This document shows positions 17,830 to 26,971 of a stretch of 64,000 nt of DNA, one piece after another. A program made the translations under genes and the position numbers. The notes under the pieces were generated by a model that was not told the DNA's origin, ran no database searches, and was given only the letters and a program-made list of their open reading frames with translations. Source of the DNA: Streptomyces sp. GQFP (GTDB lineage Bacteria; Actinomycetota; Actinomycetes; Streptomycetales; Streptomycetaceae); assembly GCF_021545335.1 (NCBI RefSeq), contig NZ_CP089312.1, forward strand, positions 6,448,001 to 6,512,000. Direction: 5' to 3'. The first letter of the stretch is position 1; each line of letters begins with the position of its first letter.

Positions 17830-18807
17830 ATGCCCGCGTCTGCCCCGAACCATCTCGACCCCCGCCTCCTGCGCGCCTTCGTCGCCGTCGCCGAGGAGCT
17901 GCACTTCACCAGGGCCGCCGCCCGTCTCTATGTGGCCCAGCAGGCGCTGAGCCGTGACATCCGGCGCCTGGAACGGGAGTTGGGCGCCGATCTCTTCGTA
18001 CGGTCGACCCGGCGGGTGGCGCTGTCGGCCGACGGGGAGCGGCTGTTGCCGTACGCCCGGCGGGTGTTGGCCGCCCACGACGAGCTGCTGGCCGCGTTCG
18101 GGGAGGCCCGGCCGCTGCTGGTGGATCTGAACTCGCCGGGGCTGGCGACCGGGCGCCGGGTGCTGCACCGGGCGCGTGAACTCGCCCCGGAGTGCGAGCT
18201 GATGGCCCGGTTCGAGAGCGGACTCACCTTCGCAGCGGGGGAGTTGATCGCGGGCCGGCTCGACGCGTCGTTCGGACGGTTCGCGGGCCTGGACCCGGCG
18301 CTGCGGGCCCAGTTGGACCAACAGCCCGTGCGCTACGAGCCGATGGCGGTCGTCCTGCCCGAGGACCACCGGCTGGCGGAGCTGTCCGAGGTGCCGTTGG
18401 CCGCGCTGGCGGGGGAGACCGTGTACGCGGGTGCGGGAAACCCTCGTACACCGGAGTGGACCGATCTCGCACGTCAACTCTTCGAGGGGCGCGGCATCGG
18501 CATCGCGCCACCCGCTCCGCTCGCTGTGGGCGACGAGGAGTTCGAGCGGATCATGGCCAAGATGCGGAATCCGATTCTGGTCGTGGTGGATTTTCCGGCC
18601 ATGGCTCGAACAGTGTTGCGACCCCTGGTCGACCCTGTCCCGTTCTCGCCCGTGTCGCTGGTGTGGCGGAGGGGGTTGTTGCATCCGGGAATCGACGCCC
18701 TTCGGCAGGCCGCGGCTCAGCTCGCGAGCGAGGAGGGGTGGCTGCGGAGGCCTGTTGACGGTTGGGTTCCGGCCACCGATGTCAACATCATTTCGACCCG
18801 GAAGTAA
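17830..18807 (+). CDS. LysR-family regulator
   Basis: 325 aa. The winged HTH occupies residues 8-67 (LLRAFVAVAEELHFTRAAAR, LSRDIRRLERELGADLF), followed by a two-lobed effector domain. It is divergent from the MFS transporter gene and upstream of the matA/matB-type locus; either could be its target. The divergent layout is the classic one for LysR control of the neighbour. Confidence 0.9.
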   Translation: MPASAPNHLDPRLLRAFVAVAEELHFTRAAARLYVAQQALSRDIRRLERELGADLFVRSTRRVALSADGERLLPYARRVLAAHDELLAAFGEARPLLVDLNSPGLATGRRVLHRARELAPECELMARFESGLTFAAGELIAGRLDASFGRFAGLDPALRAQLDQQPVRYEPMAVVLPEDHRLAELSEVPLAALAGETVYAGAGNPRTPEWTDLARQLFEGRGIGIAPPAPLAVGDEEFERIMAKMRNPILVVVDFPAMARTVLRPLVDPVPFSPVSLVWRRGLLHPGIDALRQAAAQLASEEGWLRRPVDGWVPATDVNIISTRK

Positions 18808-18969
18808 CACATGGCAAACACGGCACCTCCATGTGCGCTACATTCGAGACCCGGGTGCAGTGTGATAAATGGGGGCGCTCGGACCGGATGGGGGTCTGGT
18901 TCGAACATGGATGTACGAATAACCCGGAATCGTACGCGCACCCCGAAAGTTCCCGTGGGGGGGATGTGC

Positions 18970-20010
18970 GTGCGTGTGAAGAAGTGGCGTGAAGACGCCC
19001 AACCGGAGTGGGCCGACAGTGAGGCCGCGTCCGGAACCCAACAGCTTCCCGGAGTCGCTCCGGGCAGCACCGGTCCTGTGCCCCGGCAAAGACACGCCGC
19101 GGCACCGGCGCGCCCCGGGCGAACCGGAGGCAGAGGCGCGTATGCCCAGCCGCGTAAGGGCGAAACGGAACCGGCTGAACCGGGCGGGCCGACCAGCCCG
19201 GCCGATTCGATCGCGTCGCTCTCCAGCCGTCCCTGGGAGAACACCGCGGAGGCGGGTCACACCCATGACCCGCACGAGGTGACCGTCCAGCTCGACGGCG
19301 TCGGCCGGCAGCTCGAGGAACTCCTCGTACGGCAGGCCAAGGAGGGCGCGGACGCCGGCGCTGGTGACGGCCCCGTCTTCGTCGACGAGACCGGCCGCCG
19401 CAGCCGCCGCTACCGCCGGATAGGCATCGTCGTGGGCATCGCCTGCGCCGTGTACGCCGTCGTCATCGTCGGCACCCTGCTCTCCGGCAACTCGGACGCG
19501 CCCTGGCTGCCGGTACCGGGCCAGCAGGACGAGCAGCCGGCCGGGCAGGTCGAGACCTCGCCGCTGCCCGCGGAGTCGGTGCGGCCGTCGGACTCGGCCG
19601 GGGTCACACCGACCCCGGAGGCGTCGGTCAGCGCGGGGGTCACGCCGTCGCAGGGGAGCACCGCCGCCACGCCGGACGTCTCGTCCAGCGCCGCGAACCC
19701 CGGCCCGTCCGTCGAGCCCAAGCCCTCGGCCAGCGCCACCGTGCCCGGCCCGGTAACCACGTCGAGCGACCCGGACCCCGAGCCGTCCGCGACGGTGTCC
19801 AACTCGCCGGAGCCGAGCCCGTCGGAGACCGTCGGTTCCTCGCCCGACCCGTCGGAGTCCCCGGCCACGGACGGCGGCGCGGACGACGGCGCGGTCGCCG
19901 GCGGTACGACCGACCCGACCCCGATCGCCGAGAGCCCGGCCGAACCGAGTGCCACCGGCTCCGCCGGCGACCCGGTCTCCGCGTCGGAGTCGGCCACCAC
20001 GACGGCCTGA
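18970..20010 (+). CDS. matA: MatA-like single-pass membrane protein
   Basis: About 346 aa. The start is uncertain among ATG 18964, GTG 18970 and GTG 18976 after a G-rich RBS; 18970 has the best spacing. A polar N-terminal half contains a short helical segment (DGVGRQLEELLVRQ). One membrane helix follows (about residues 143-163, IGIVVGIACAVYAVVIVGTL), then a long Ser/Pro/Thr-rich extracytoplasmic tail. It precedes the deacetylase/glycosyltransferase gene by 65 bp, as matA precedes matB in S. coelicolor and S. lividans. That assignment rests on position and gene order recalled from memory. Confidence 0.6.
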   Translation: MRVKKWREDAQPEWADSEAASGTQQLPGVAPGSTGPVPRQRHAAAPARPGRTGGRGAYAQPRKGETEPAEPGGPTSPADSIASLSSRPWENTAEAGHTHDPHEVTVQLDGVGRQLEELLVRQAKEGADAGAGDGPVFVDETGRRSRRYRRIGIVVGIACAVYAVVIVGTLLSGNSDAPWLPVPGQQDEQPAGQVETSPLPAESVRPSDSAGVTPTPEASVSAGVTPSQGSTAATPDVSSSAANPGPSVEPKPSASATVPGPVTTSSDPDPEPSATVSNSPEPSPSETVGSSPDPSESPATDGGADDGAVAGGTTDPTPIAESPAEPSATGSAGDPVSASESATTTA

Positions 20011-20075
20011 CCACCCTCCGACCCGCCGACCGCCGACTCCGTTCTGATCTCCTCGTCCCCGGAGAACAACCTCTG

Positions 20076-22274
20076 ATGGCATCCCGCACCCGCCGCCGCG
20101 GCGCCCGGAACGGCGCCGACGGCGCCGCCCGGCGCCGACGGCTGCCCATGCGCCTGCTGCTGCCCTCGCTCATCCTGGTCGCCCTGATGGCGATGCTGAT
20201 GCTGCGCGGGTACGTGCACAGCGAAATCCTCGCCGACCACCGCATCCAGACCGAGGCCTCCGCCGACCTGGTGCCGGAGAAGATCCTCAAGGGCGGCCCG
20301 GTCATCGACACCAGAAGCGGCCAGGCCACCACCCTGCAGATGCCCGACCACCGCCTCGTCCTCACGTTCGACGACGGCCCGGACCCCGAGTGGACCCCGA
20401 AGGTCCTGGACGTCCTGAAGAAGTACGACGCGCACGCCGTCTTCTTCGTCACGGGCACCATGGCCTCGCGCTACCCGGAACTCGTACGGCGGATGGTGGA
20501 CGAGGGGCACGAGGTGGGGCTCCACACCTTCAACCACCCCGACCTCTCCCTCCAGTCGAAGAAGCGGATCGACTGGGAGCTGTCCCAGAACCAGCTGGCG
20601 CTCGCCGGTGCGGCGGGCATCCGTACATCGCTGTTCCGGCCGCCGTACTCCTCCTTCGCCGGCGCGATGGACAACAAGTCGTGGCCGGTCACGGAGTACA
20701 TCGGCAAGCGCGGCTACATCACCGTCGTCAACAACACGGACAGCGAGGACTGGCGCAAGCCGGGCGTCCGCGAGATCATCCGCCGGGCCACCCCCAAGGG
20801 CGGCAAGGGCGCGATCGTCCTCATGCACGACTCCGGCGGCGACCGGCACCAGACCGTCGAGGCCCTGGACCGCTTCCTGCCCGACATGAAGAAGAAGGGG
20901 TACGAGCTCCAGAACCTCACCGAGGCACTGGACGCGCCCAGCGCGCACACCCCGGTCGCGGGCGTCGAGCTGGCGAAGGGCAAGGCGTGGACCTTCCTGG
21001 TCCGGGCCTCCGACGGGATCACCTCCGTTCTGGTCGTCGGTCTCGCGATCATCGGCGTCCTGGTGTTCGCCCGGTTCGGCCTGATGCTGCTGCTCTCCGT
21101 GCTGCACGCCCGCCGCACCCGCCGCCCCGACTTCAGCTGGGGCCCGCCGATCACCGAACCGGTGTCGGTGCTGGTCCCGGCGTACAACGAGGCCAAGTGC
21201 ATCGAGGCGACCGTGCGGTCACTGATGCGGAGCGAGCATCCCATCGAGGTGATCGTCATCGACGACGGGTCGAGCGACGGCACGGCCCGCATCGTCGAGA
21301 ACATGGGCCTGCCGAACGTACGCGTGGTCCGCCAGCTCAACGCGGGCAAGCCCGCCGCCCTCAACAGGGGTGTGGCGAACGCCCGTCACAACCTGATCGT
21401 GATGATGGACGGCGACACGGTCTTCGAGCCGGGCACCGTCCGTGAACTCGTCCAGCCGTTCGGCGACCCGCGCGTGGGCGCCGTCGCCGGCAACGCCAAG
21501 GTCGGCAACAAGGACTCCCTGATCGGCGCCTGGCAGCACATCGAGTACGTGATGGGCTTCAACCTGGACCGCCGTATGTACGACGTCCTGGGCTGTATGC
21601 CGACGATCCCCGGCGCGGTGGGCGCGTTCCGCCGCTCGGCCCTGAAGCGGGTCGGCGGGATGAGCGACGACACGCTCGCCGAGGACACCGACATCACGAT
21701 GGCCCTGCACCGCGACGGCTGGCGGGTCGTGTACGCGGAGAACGCCCGCGCCTGGACCGAGGCCCCGGAATCCGTCCAGCAGCTCTGGTCCCAGCGCTAC
21801 CGCTGGTCGTACGGCACCATGCAGGCGATCTGGAAGCACCGCCGCTCCGTCGTCGAACGGGGTCCCTCGGGCCGCTTCGGCCGCGTCGGCCTGCCTTTCG
21901 TCTCCCTCTTCATGGTGGTGGCCCCGCTACTGGCCCCCCTGATCGACGTGTTCCTGCTCTACGGGCTGGTGTTCGGCCCGACCGAGAAGACCGTCTTCGC
22001 CTGGCTGGGCGTCCTGGCCATCCAACTGATCTGCGCGGCCTACGCGTTCCGCCTCGACCGAGAGAAGATGACCCACCTGATCTCGCTGCCCCTGCAACAG
22101 ATCCTCTACCGCCAGCTCATGTACGTCGTCCTGCTCCAGTCCTGGATCACCGCCCTCACCGGCGGCCGGCTGCGCTGGCAGAAGCTGCGGCGCACCGGGG
22201 TCGTCGGCTCGGCCCCCGACGCCGTACCGGCCGCGCGGACGAACGCCGGCGCCGACAGGAGGCCCGTGGGATGA
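20076..22274 (+). CDS. matB: Bifunctional polysaccharide deacetylase / glycosyltransferase 2 (MatB-like)
   Basis: 732 aa. After an N-terminal membrane helix comes a NodB deacetylase domain (about 90-290: LTFDDGPDP metal site, HTFNHPD, RPPYSSF). A second membrane segment leads to a processive GT2 domain (about 370-640: VSVLVPAYNEAK, IVIDDGSSDGT, MMDGDT, AEDTDITMAL, QRYRW), then C-terminal helices. Such fusions build and partly deacetylate poly-beta-1,6-GlcNAc-like polymer at the membrane; MatB of Streptomyces makes the aggregation glycan that drives pellet formation. The stop overlaps the acyltransferase start by ATGA. Confidence 0.88.
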   Translation: MASRTRRRGARNGADGAARRRRLPMRLLLPSLILVALMAMLMLRGYVHSEILADHRIQTEASADLVPEKILKGGPVIDTRSGQATTLQMPDHRLVLTFDDGPDPEWTPKVLDVLKKYDAHAVFFVTGTMASRYPELVRRMVDEGHEVGLHTFNHPDLSLQSKKRIDWELSQNQLALAGAAGIRTSLFRPPYSSFAGAMDNKSWPVTEYIGKRGYITVVNNTDSEDWRKPGVREIIRRATPKGGKGAIVLMHDSGGDRHQTVEALDRFLPDMKKKGYELQNLTEALDAPSAHTPVAGVELAKGKAWTFLVRASDGITSVLVVGLAIIGVLVFARFGLMLLLSVLHARRTRRPDFSWGPPITEPVSVLVPAYNEAKCIEATVRSLMRSEHPIEVIVIDDGSSDGTARIVENMGLPNVRVVRQLNAGKPAALNRGVANARHNLIVMMDGDTVFEPGTVRELVQPFGDPRVGAVAGNAKVGNKDSLIGAWQHIEYVMGFNLDRRMYDVLGCMPTIPGAVGAFRRSALKRVGGMSDDTLAEDTDITMALHRDGWRVVYAENARAWTEAPESVQQLWSQRYRWSYGTMQAIWKHRRSVVERGPSGRFGRVGLPFVSLFMVVAPLLAPLIDVFLLYGLVFGPTEKTVFAWLGVLAIQLICAAYAFRLDREKMTHLISLPLQQILYRQLMYVVLLQSWITALTGGRLRWQKLRRTGVVGSAPDAVPAARTNAGADRRPVG

Positions 22275-23512
22275 CCCAGCCACCCCCGGCGACGGACGCG
22301 ACGTCCTCGCCGACGTACGACATACCGCTCCAACCGACGACGGACGAACCGCCCGCCGCACCCCGGGCGAAGAAGCCCGGCCGTGACCGCTACCTGGACC
22401 TGCTCCGGAGCATCGCCCTGGTCCGAGTGATCGTCTACCACCTGTTCGGCTGGGCGTGGCTGACGATCCTGTTCCCCTCCATGGGCGTGATGTTCGCGCT
22501 GGCGGGCTCGCTGATGGCCCGCTCCCTGAACCGCCCGGCGGTCGGGGTCATCAAGGGCCGGGTCAGGCGCCTGCTGCCCCCGCTGTGGGCGTTCAGCGTC
22601 GTGGCGCTGGCGCTGATGTTCATCGGGGGCTGGAACCCGACCAAGGATCCCGACCACGGCGGCACCTGGGGTCTGGTCGAACTCCTCAACTACATCGTCC
22701 CGATCGGCGCCCCGCCCTTCCCCTGGAGCATCGGCTCCAAGTCGGGCGTGCTGGAGGACACCTGGGCGGTCCAGGCGGCGGGCCCGCTCTGGTACCTGCG
22801 GGCCTATCTGTGGTTCGTGATCGCCTCGCCGCTCCTGCTGTGGGCGTTCCGCCGTCTCCCGTGGGCGACCCTGTTCGCCCCGCTGGCCCTGACGGTGGTG
22901 GTCGGTACGGGCCTGGTGAAGATCCCCGGGGAAACGGGCAACGCGGTGACGGACTTCGCGGTGTTCGGCGGCTGCTGGGTGCTGGGCTTCGCCCACCACG
23001 AGGGCCTGCTGAAGCAGATCCCGCGCTATCTGTCCGTGTCCTGCGCGGCCATGATCATGGCATTCGGCATCTGGTGGGCCTCGGGCCACAAGGGCCCCGA
23101 CGGCTGGGACCTCAACGACATCCCGCTGGCCCAGGCGACCTGGTCCTTCGGGTTCGTGGTGATCCTGCTCCAGTACTCCCCGTCGTGGCAGGAACTGCCG
23201 GGCCGCCTGGCGAAGTGGGACAAGCTGGTCACGCTCTCCAACAACAGGGCCGTCACGATCTACCTGTGGCACAACCTCCTGATCATGGCCACGGTCCCCC
23301 TGATCGACCGCCTGTACGAACTCCCCTTCATGACCGAGGGGATGATGTCCGCGCTGGACACGACGTACATCCTGTGGATGTTCGTCCTGGTCTGGCCCCT
23401 GATCGGCCTGACGATCCTGTCCCTGGGCTGGATCGAGGACGTCGCCGCCAAGCGGAGCCCACGGCTGTGGCCGAACGGGGCGAAGCGCGGGGGAGGGCGA
23501 CGGAAGGGCTGA
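22271..23512 (+). CDS. Membrane acyltransferase, acyltransferase-3 family
   Basis: 413 aa with about ten membrane helices. The family N-terminus is clear (RDRYLDLLRSIALVRVIVYH, with the conserved R and H residues). It is coupled to matB by an ATGA overlap, so it probably O-acylates the same extracellular polymer, or a lipid-linked precursor, during export. That role is inferred from the operon. Confidence 0.82.
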   Translation: MTQPPPATDATSSPTYDIPLQPTTDEPPAAPRAKKPGRDRYLDLLRSIALVRVIVYHLFGWAWLTILFPSMGVMFALAGSLMARSLNRPAVGVIKGRVRRLLPPLWAFSVVALALMFIGGWNPTKDPDHGGTWGLVELLNYIVPIGAPPFPWSIGSKSGVLEDTWAVQAAGPLWYLRAYLWFVIASPLLLWAFRRLPWATLFAPLALTVVVGTGLVKIPGETGNAVTDFAVFGGCWVLGFAHHEGLLKQIPRYLSVSCAAMIMAFGIWWASGHKGPDGWDLNDIPLAQATWSFGFVVILLQYSPSWQELPGRLAKWDKLVTLSNNRAVTIYLWHNLLIMATVPLIDRLYELPFMTEGMMSALDTTYILWMFVLVWPLIGLTILSLGWIEDVAAKRSPRLWPNGAKRGGGRRKG

Positions 23513-23554
23513 GGGAGGGACAGCCCCCTTGTCCTGTTGAGCGGGAGAACGAAG

Positions 23555-24191
23555 TTGAGCAAGGCACGACGTCGACAGAGCCGTCCCCCGGGCGCGCGCC
23601 GGTCTTCGGGCTGGTCACGCCCGAGGACTGGTACCGCATCCCGCTCCAGCCCGGGAACGCCTCGAAGCGTCCGTGAACGCGCTGATCAAGCGGCAGTTCG
23701 CCGGTGTCGACGACCAGCCGATCCTGCGCCGCAGGACCGAGGAACAGCTGCTCGACACGGCCGGGGCGGGCGTCGAGCAGGGCGGCGTCGTGCTGTACCT
23801 GTCGTTCCTGGAGGTCGGCGGCATCCCGCTGTCCGCCTCCCTTCTCGTCTCCCACCTCCACCAGAGGTTCGACGGCCTGGACGCCGTCGCCGCGCTCGCC
23901 GGTTCGGGCGAGGTCGGGCTGACGAGGCTGCCCGCCGGACGGGCGGCCCGGCTGGTCCGGCGCGAGCGGTCGAAGCAGTCGCGGAAGCTGGGCTCAGAGT
24001 TCGAGGACACCGTCGTCGAGTACTTCGTCCCGGTCCCGGACCGCGACGAGGTGCTGATGCTGACGTTCAGCACTCCGCTGGAGCCGATCGCGGACGCCAT
24101 GGTGGGGCTGTTCGACGGTTCTGGCACAGATCTCAGAAGGGCGTCCGCCGGAGCGGACGCCCTTCTGGCTGTGCGGCGGCACCGAGGCTGA
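23555..24191 (+). pseudogene. Conserved hypothetical gene broken by two apparent frameshifts
   Basis: Three overlapping frames each carry part of one protein-like sequence. A TTG start at 23555 with GGGAG upstream gives SKARRRQSRPPG. The next frame then gives GRAPVFGLVTPEDWYRIPLQ up to a stop at 23676. The third frame continues from 23673 as NALIKRQFAGVDDQPILRRR to 24191. Each switch equals one missing base (at the C run near 23586 and near 23668), and codon use is Streptomyces-like in every segment. Sequencing error is possible. An intact alternative is a separate 172-aa gene starting at GTG 23673. Function unknown. Confidence 0.5.
24134..24167. terminator. Bidirectional terminator
   Basis: 15-bp perfect stem (CAGAAGGGCGTCCGC) with loop CGGA between convergent genes. 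It overlaps the last codons of the frameshifted reading frame, which suggests that the original stop lay earlier. Confidence 0.7.
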
Positions 24192-24192
24192 C

Positions 24193-25239
24193 TCAGGATG
24201 AGCTGACCGGCACCTCACCCGTTTTGTCCGCGACGCCAATTCCCAGGAGTGCGCTCTTGGTTGTTCCAAGGTAGACGAGACTCGACGAGTCGAAGACCCA
24301 GGCGTAGCCCTTTGAGGAGCCCTGGAACGTAAGGCCGACGCCCTCCCGCCCCGCGGCGTCCTTGACATGACTCACGACGCGCACGTCGGGGAGCTTGGCC
24401 ATGGCACGGTAGATCGCGGCGCTGAGGTCGGGCAGCAGAGTGGCGTCGTCGATGATGGCCCCGAGGTTCTCGACGACCACTTCCGTGAGGCGGCTCGCTT
24501 CCACATTCTTCGCGTCGCCGGAGAGCTTCTTCAGCAGCGCGTCGGGATCGGTGGGCAGAGCTTGAAGCTGCCGGAAGGTCAGGTATCCGACGCCGCTCAT
24601 GCCCATGACCATCTTCTTGGACGGGTCGTTGAGCGCGACGCCCTTCCTCAAACCGTCCCGCTTGCCGTCTACCGAATCCCATTGCTCTCGTCGGACGGAC
24701 CCCTTGTACTCCTCCACCTCGAAGGTCCCCTTGCGCTTCGCGAGCTCTTCGAAATCGCGGAAGTCAACGCCCAACTCACCTGCCGACCCTTGGGACTTGG
24801 TGTAGATGTACTGGTCGCCGCGTACCGTGACCGCCGGGCGGCCGGCCGCCGCCAGGGCGATCCGGTCCAGCAACTGCGCGGCTTTCCGGTGGTCGTCCGC
24901 GGTGACACCGGCGCCAGCTGTGTCGCGCCGGCCGTCCTGTGCGCCGTCGACCGCCACTACGCCCAGGCTCACGACGGCGGCCAGTGCCAGCGGGGCCGCG
25001 ACGAGAACGAGGCGCCGCCCGGGGCGTCGGCGTGCGGGGGGCACAGGTGATGCGCTCGGTGATGGGTTCGTCGCACCCGACTGCTCGTGGGTGGTCTCGT
25101 GAGTGATCTGTTCCATCAGGTGTTCCCTCAGTACGCGGTGGCGGTCCTGCGCGAGCACCGGACGGCCCGGCGCGGGCAGCAACTCGGCCAGATCCTGGTA
25201 GTCGACCGGCTGATCGCGTCGTCGCGGGTTGGTGTTCAT
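24193..25239 (-). CDS. Membrane-anchored sigma-factor partner, CU044_5270 type
   Basis: 348 aa. A cytoplasmic N-terminal region of about 75 residues (DYQDLAELLPAPGRPVLA) is followed by one membrane helix (LVLVAAPLALAAVVSLGVVA) and a large extracytoplasmic domain containing YIYTKSQG and a WDS-type strand. This matches the CU044_5270 group commonly encoded with ECF-like sigma factors. The start overlaps the sigma factor stop (ATGA), supporting an anti-sigma or sensor role. No zinc-binding ZAS motif is present. Confidence 0.75.
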   Translation of the reverse strand: MNTNPRRRDQPVDYQDLAELLPAPGRPVLAQDRHRVLREHLMEQITHETTHEQSGATNPSPSASPVPPARRRPGRRLVLVAAPLALAAVVSLGVVAVDGAQDGRRDTAGAGVTADDHRKAAQLLDRIALAAAGRPAVTVRGDQYIYTKSQGSAGELGVDFRDFEELAKRKGTFEVEEYKGSVRREQWDSVDGKRDGLRKGVALNDPSKKMVMGMSGVGYLTFRQLQALPTDPDALLKKLSGDAKNVEASRLTEVVVENLGAIIDDATLLPDLSAAIYRAMAKLPDVRVVSHVKDAAGREGVGLTFQGSSKGYAWVFDSSSLVYLGTTKSALLGIGVADKTGEVPVSSS

Positions 25240-25910
25240 CGCTTCTTCTCCTGCGTGGACCGAGCCGCCTGATGGCGGCTAACCGGTAACTGTCCGACCG
25301 TGGCCGGGCGTTGCACTCGGCTCTGCCCGGTGGCGTCTTCCGCGCCGTTACTGCCGCCTGTGCCGCCGTCGAGTTCGAGCTCAGTGAGCTTGCGCAGGCG
25401 TTTCCTCGCGCGCGAGAGCCGGGCCCGTACGGTGCCGACGGCCACGCCCAGGGCCTCGGCCGCTGTGGCGGCGTCCAGGCCCTCCCACACGCAGAGCGTG
25501 AACACCTCGCGCTCCCCGCGGCGCATCGTGCTCAATGCTTTCTGCGCGGCGGCCAGTTCCTCGGTGTCGGCCAGGCGCTGTGTCACCTCGTCGGCGAAGT
25601 CCGGCACTGGATCGGGGGGCGGGACTCTGATGAGCGCGGCCTGGTGTCTTCGCGCCGCCCGCGCGGTGTTGCGTGTGACGTTCGTCGCGATCCCCAGCAG
25701 CCACGGGCGCAGGCTGTCGTCACCCGGAAGCACCCGCTCACGCAGCCGCCATGCCTCCAGGAAGGTCAGCGACACGATGTCGTCGGCCATGACCCAGTTG
25801 CCGGTCATCCGGACGGCGTGCCGGTGGACCACCGAAGCGTGCTCGTCGAAGAGTTGCCTGAACGCATCCGGATCCCCGGCTCGCACGCGGGCCCGCAGTG
25901 AAATCTCCAC
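25236..25910 (-). CDS. ECF-type RNA polymerase sigma factor
   Basis: 224 aa from GTG 25910, which has GGGAGG six bases upstream; the frame extends 34 codons further without an RBS. Region 2 (AFRQLFDEHASVVHRHAVRM, DDIVSLTFLEAWRLRERV) and region 4 (MRRGEREVFTLCVWEGLDAA, VGTVRARLSRARKRLRKL) are clear. It is coupled to the membrane partner gene downstream, so it probably responds to an extracytoplasmic signal. The regulon is unknown. Confidence 0.9.
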   Translation of the reverse strand: MEISLRARVRAGDPDAFRQLFDEHASVVHRHAVRMTGNWVMADDIVSLTFLEAWRLRERVLPGDDSLRPWLLGIATNVTRNTARAARRHQAALIRVPPPDPVPDFADEVTQRLADTEELAAAQKALSTMRRGEREVFTLCVWEGLDAATAAEALGVAVGTVRARLSRARKRLRKLTELELDGGTGGSNGAEDATGQSRVQRPATVGQLPVSRHQAARSTQEKKR

Positions 25911-26034
25911 ACTCCTCCCTGTCCTCTGCGAGGACCGCGCTGCGGTGATCCGCGTCACACCATGGCCGGACCATGGACATGCCTGTGGGATGAGGCTGCG
26001 AAGGCGCCACATCTTGGGGAGCGGTCGCGGAAGG

Positions 26035-26420
26035 TCACTGAAGCAGGATCATCTTGCGGAGCAGGTCGAATCCGGCACGACCGTACAGCTGTCTCTTGAT
26101 CTTCTTGATGCGGTTCACAGCACCTTCGGTGCCCCCGGAGCTCCAGTGCACGGTCAGCCCGGCGATCACGGCTTCGAGGTCGGCGATCAGTCCGCGGGCG
26201 AAGCCGGTGATCCCGGGCAGTTGCGCGTCGCGGGCGGAGCTGATCCAGTCCGGCAGGTCAGCACCCGTGCGCTGGGCGAGTATCTGCGCGAAGTCGCGGA
26301 CGAGTTCGTGAGTTCGCTCCAGCTCTGGGCAGGCGTCGAGCACCGCCTTGAGCTGCTTACCTTCGTCCTCGGTGAGCGTGTCGGGGTGACGGGTGATCCA
26401 GCCGACGACGGTGCGGACAC
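26035..26420 (-). pseudogene. ISL3-family transposase, C-terminal remnant
   Basis: The last 125 or so residues of an ISL3-type DDE transposase are readable: VVGWITRHPDTLTEDE, then VHWSSGGTEGAVNRIKKIKR and QLYGRAGFDLLRKMILLQ before TGA. The N-terminal two thirds, including the first catalytic Asp residues, are missing. Upstream the frame runs into an unrelated membrane-protein gene read in another frame. No terminal inverted repeat was recognised. Confidence 0.8.
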
Positions 26421-26825
26421 ATAGACGTCGAAGGCGAGCAGCACGAGGATATTTCGGGCGGCCTCGCCGGGCCCCAGCCGGGGAAGGTTCTCGGTCCCCC
26501 GCACCACGCGGAACAGCGTGACCGGCAGAAACAGCCCCGTGACTGCGCCCAGACCGATCCCTCCGGCCACCAGGGCGCCCCGCCCGTCCTCGTGAACCAG
26601 GGACGACAGTGTGGTGTCCCCCAGCCTCAGCATCAGGTACACGCACCCGAACGCCCCGCCCAGCGACGTCGCGAAGACAAAGAGGAACGCCACCGCGAAG
26701 AGCACGTTCCCGGCGAAGGTGTGCTTCGCAGGCTCCGCCTTAGGCCTGTCGAACAGCGGGGCACGGGGACCCCAAGAGGGGCCCGCCGTGCTCTGGCCGT
26801 GACCTCCGTCTGCGTAACCTCTCAT
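26187..26825 (-). pseudogene. Membrane protein gene with its 3' end replaced by transposase DNA
   Basis: It starts at ATG 26825 with GAGGAGG upstream. About 135 residues look native: a polar N-terminus, then helices NVLFAVAFLFVFATSLGGAF, GALVAGGIGLGAVTGLFLPV and the start of a third (ILVLLAFDVYVS). Near 26418 the reading enters the ISL3 remnant out of frame and continues as nonsense to 26187. The gene may still make a truncated protein. Function unknown. Confidence 0.65.
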
Positions 26826-26971
26826 CCCACCTCCTCGCGGGGTGAGAGCAAAGTTCCCTTCCGGTCACCCACAGCCACAGTGCGGAAACGCGCTCTGCCT
26901 ACCTTCGGGACTCATCACCGCTCAGTACCCCGAAAAGAACCACCCGAGCCCCGGACCACCGTGGAGGCGTC

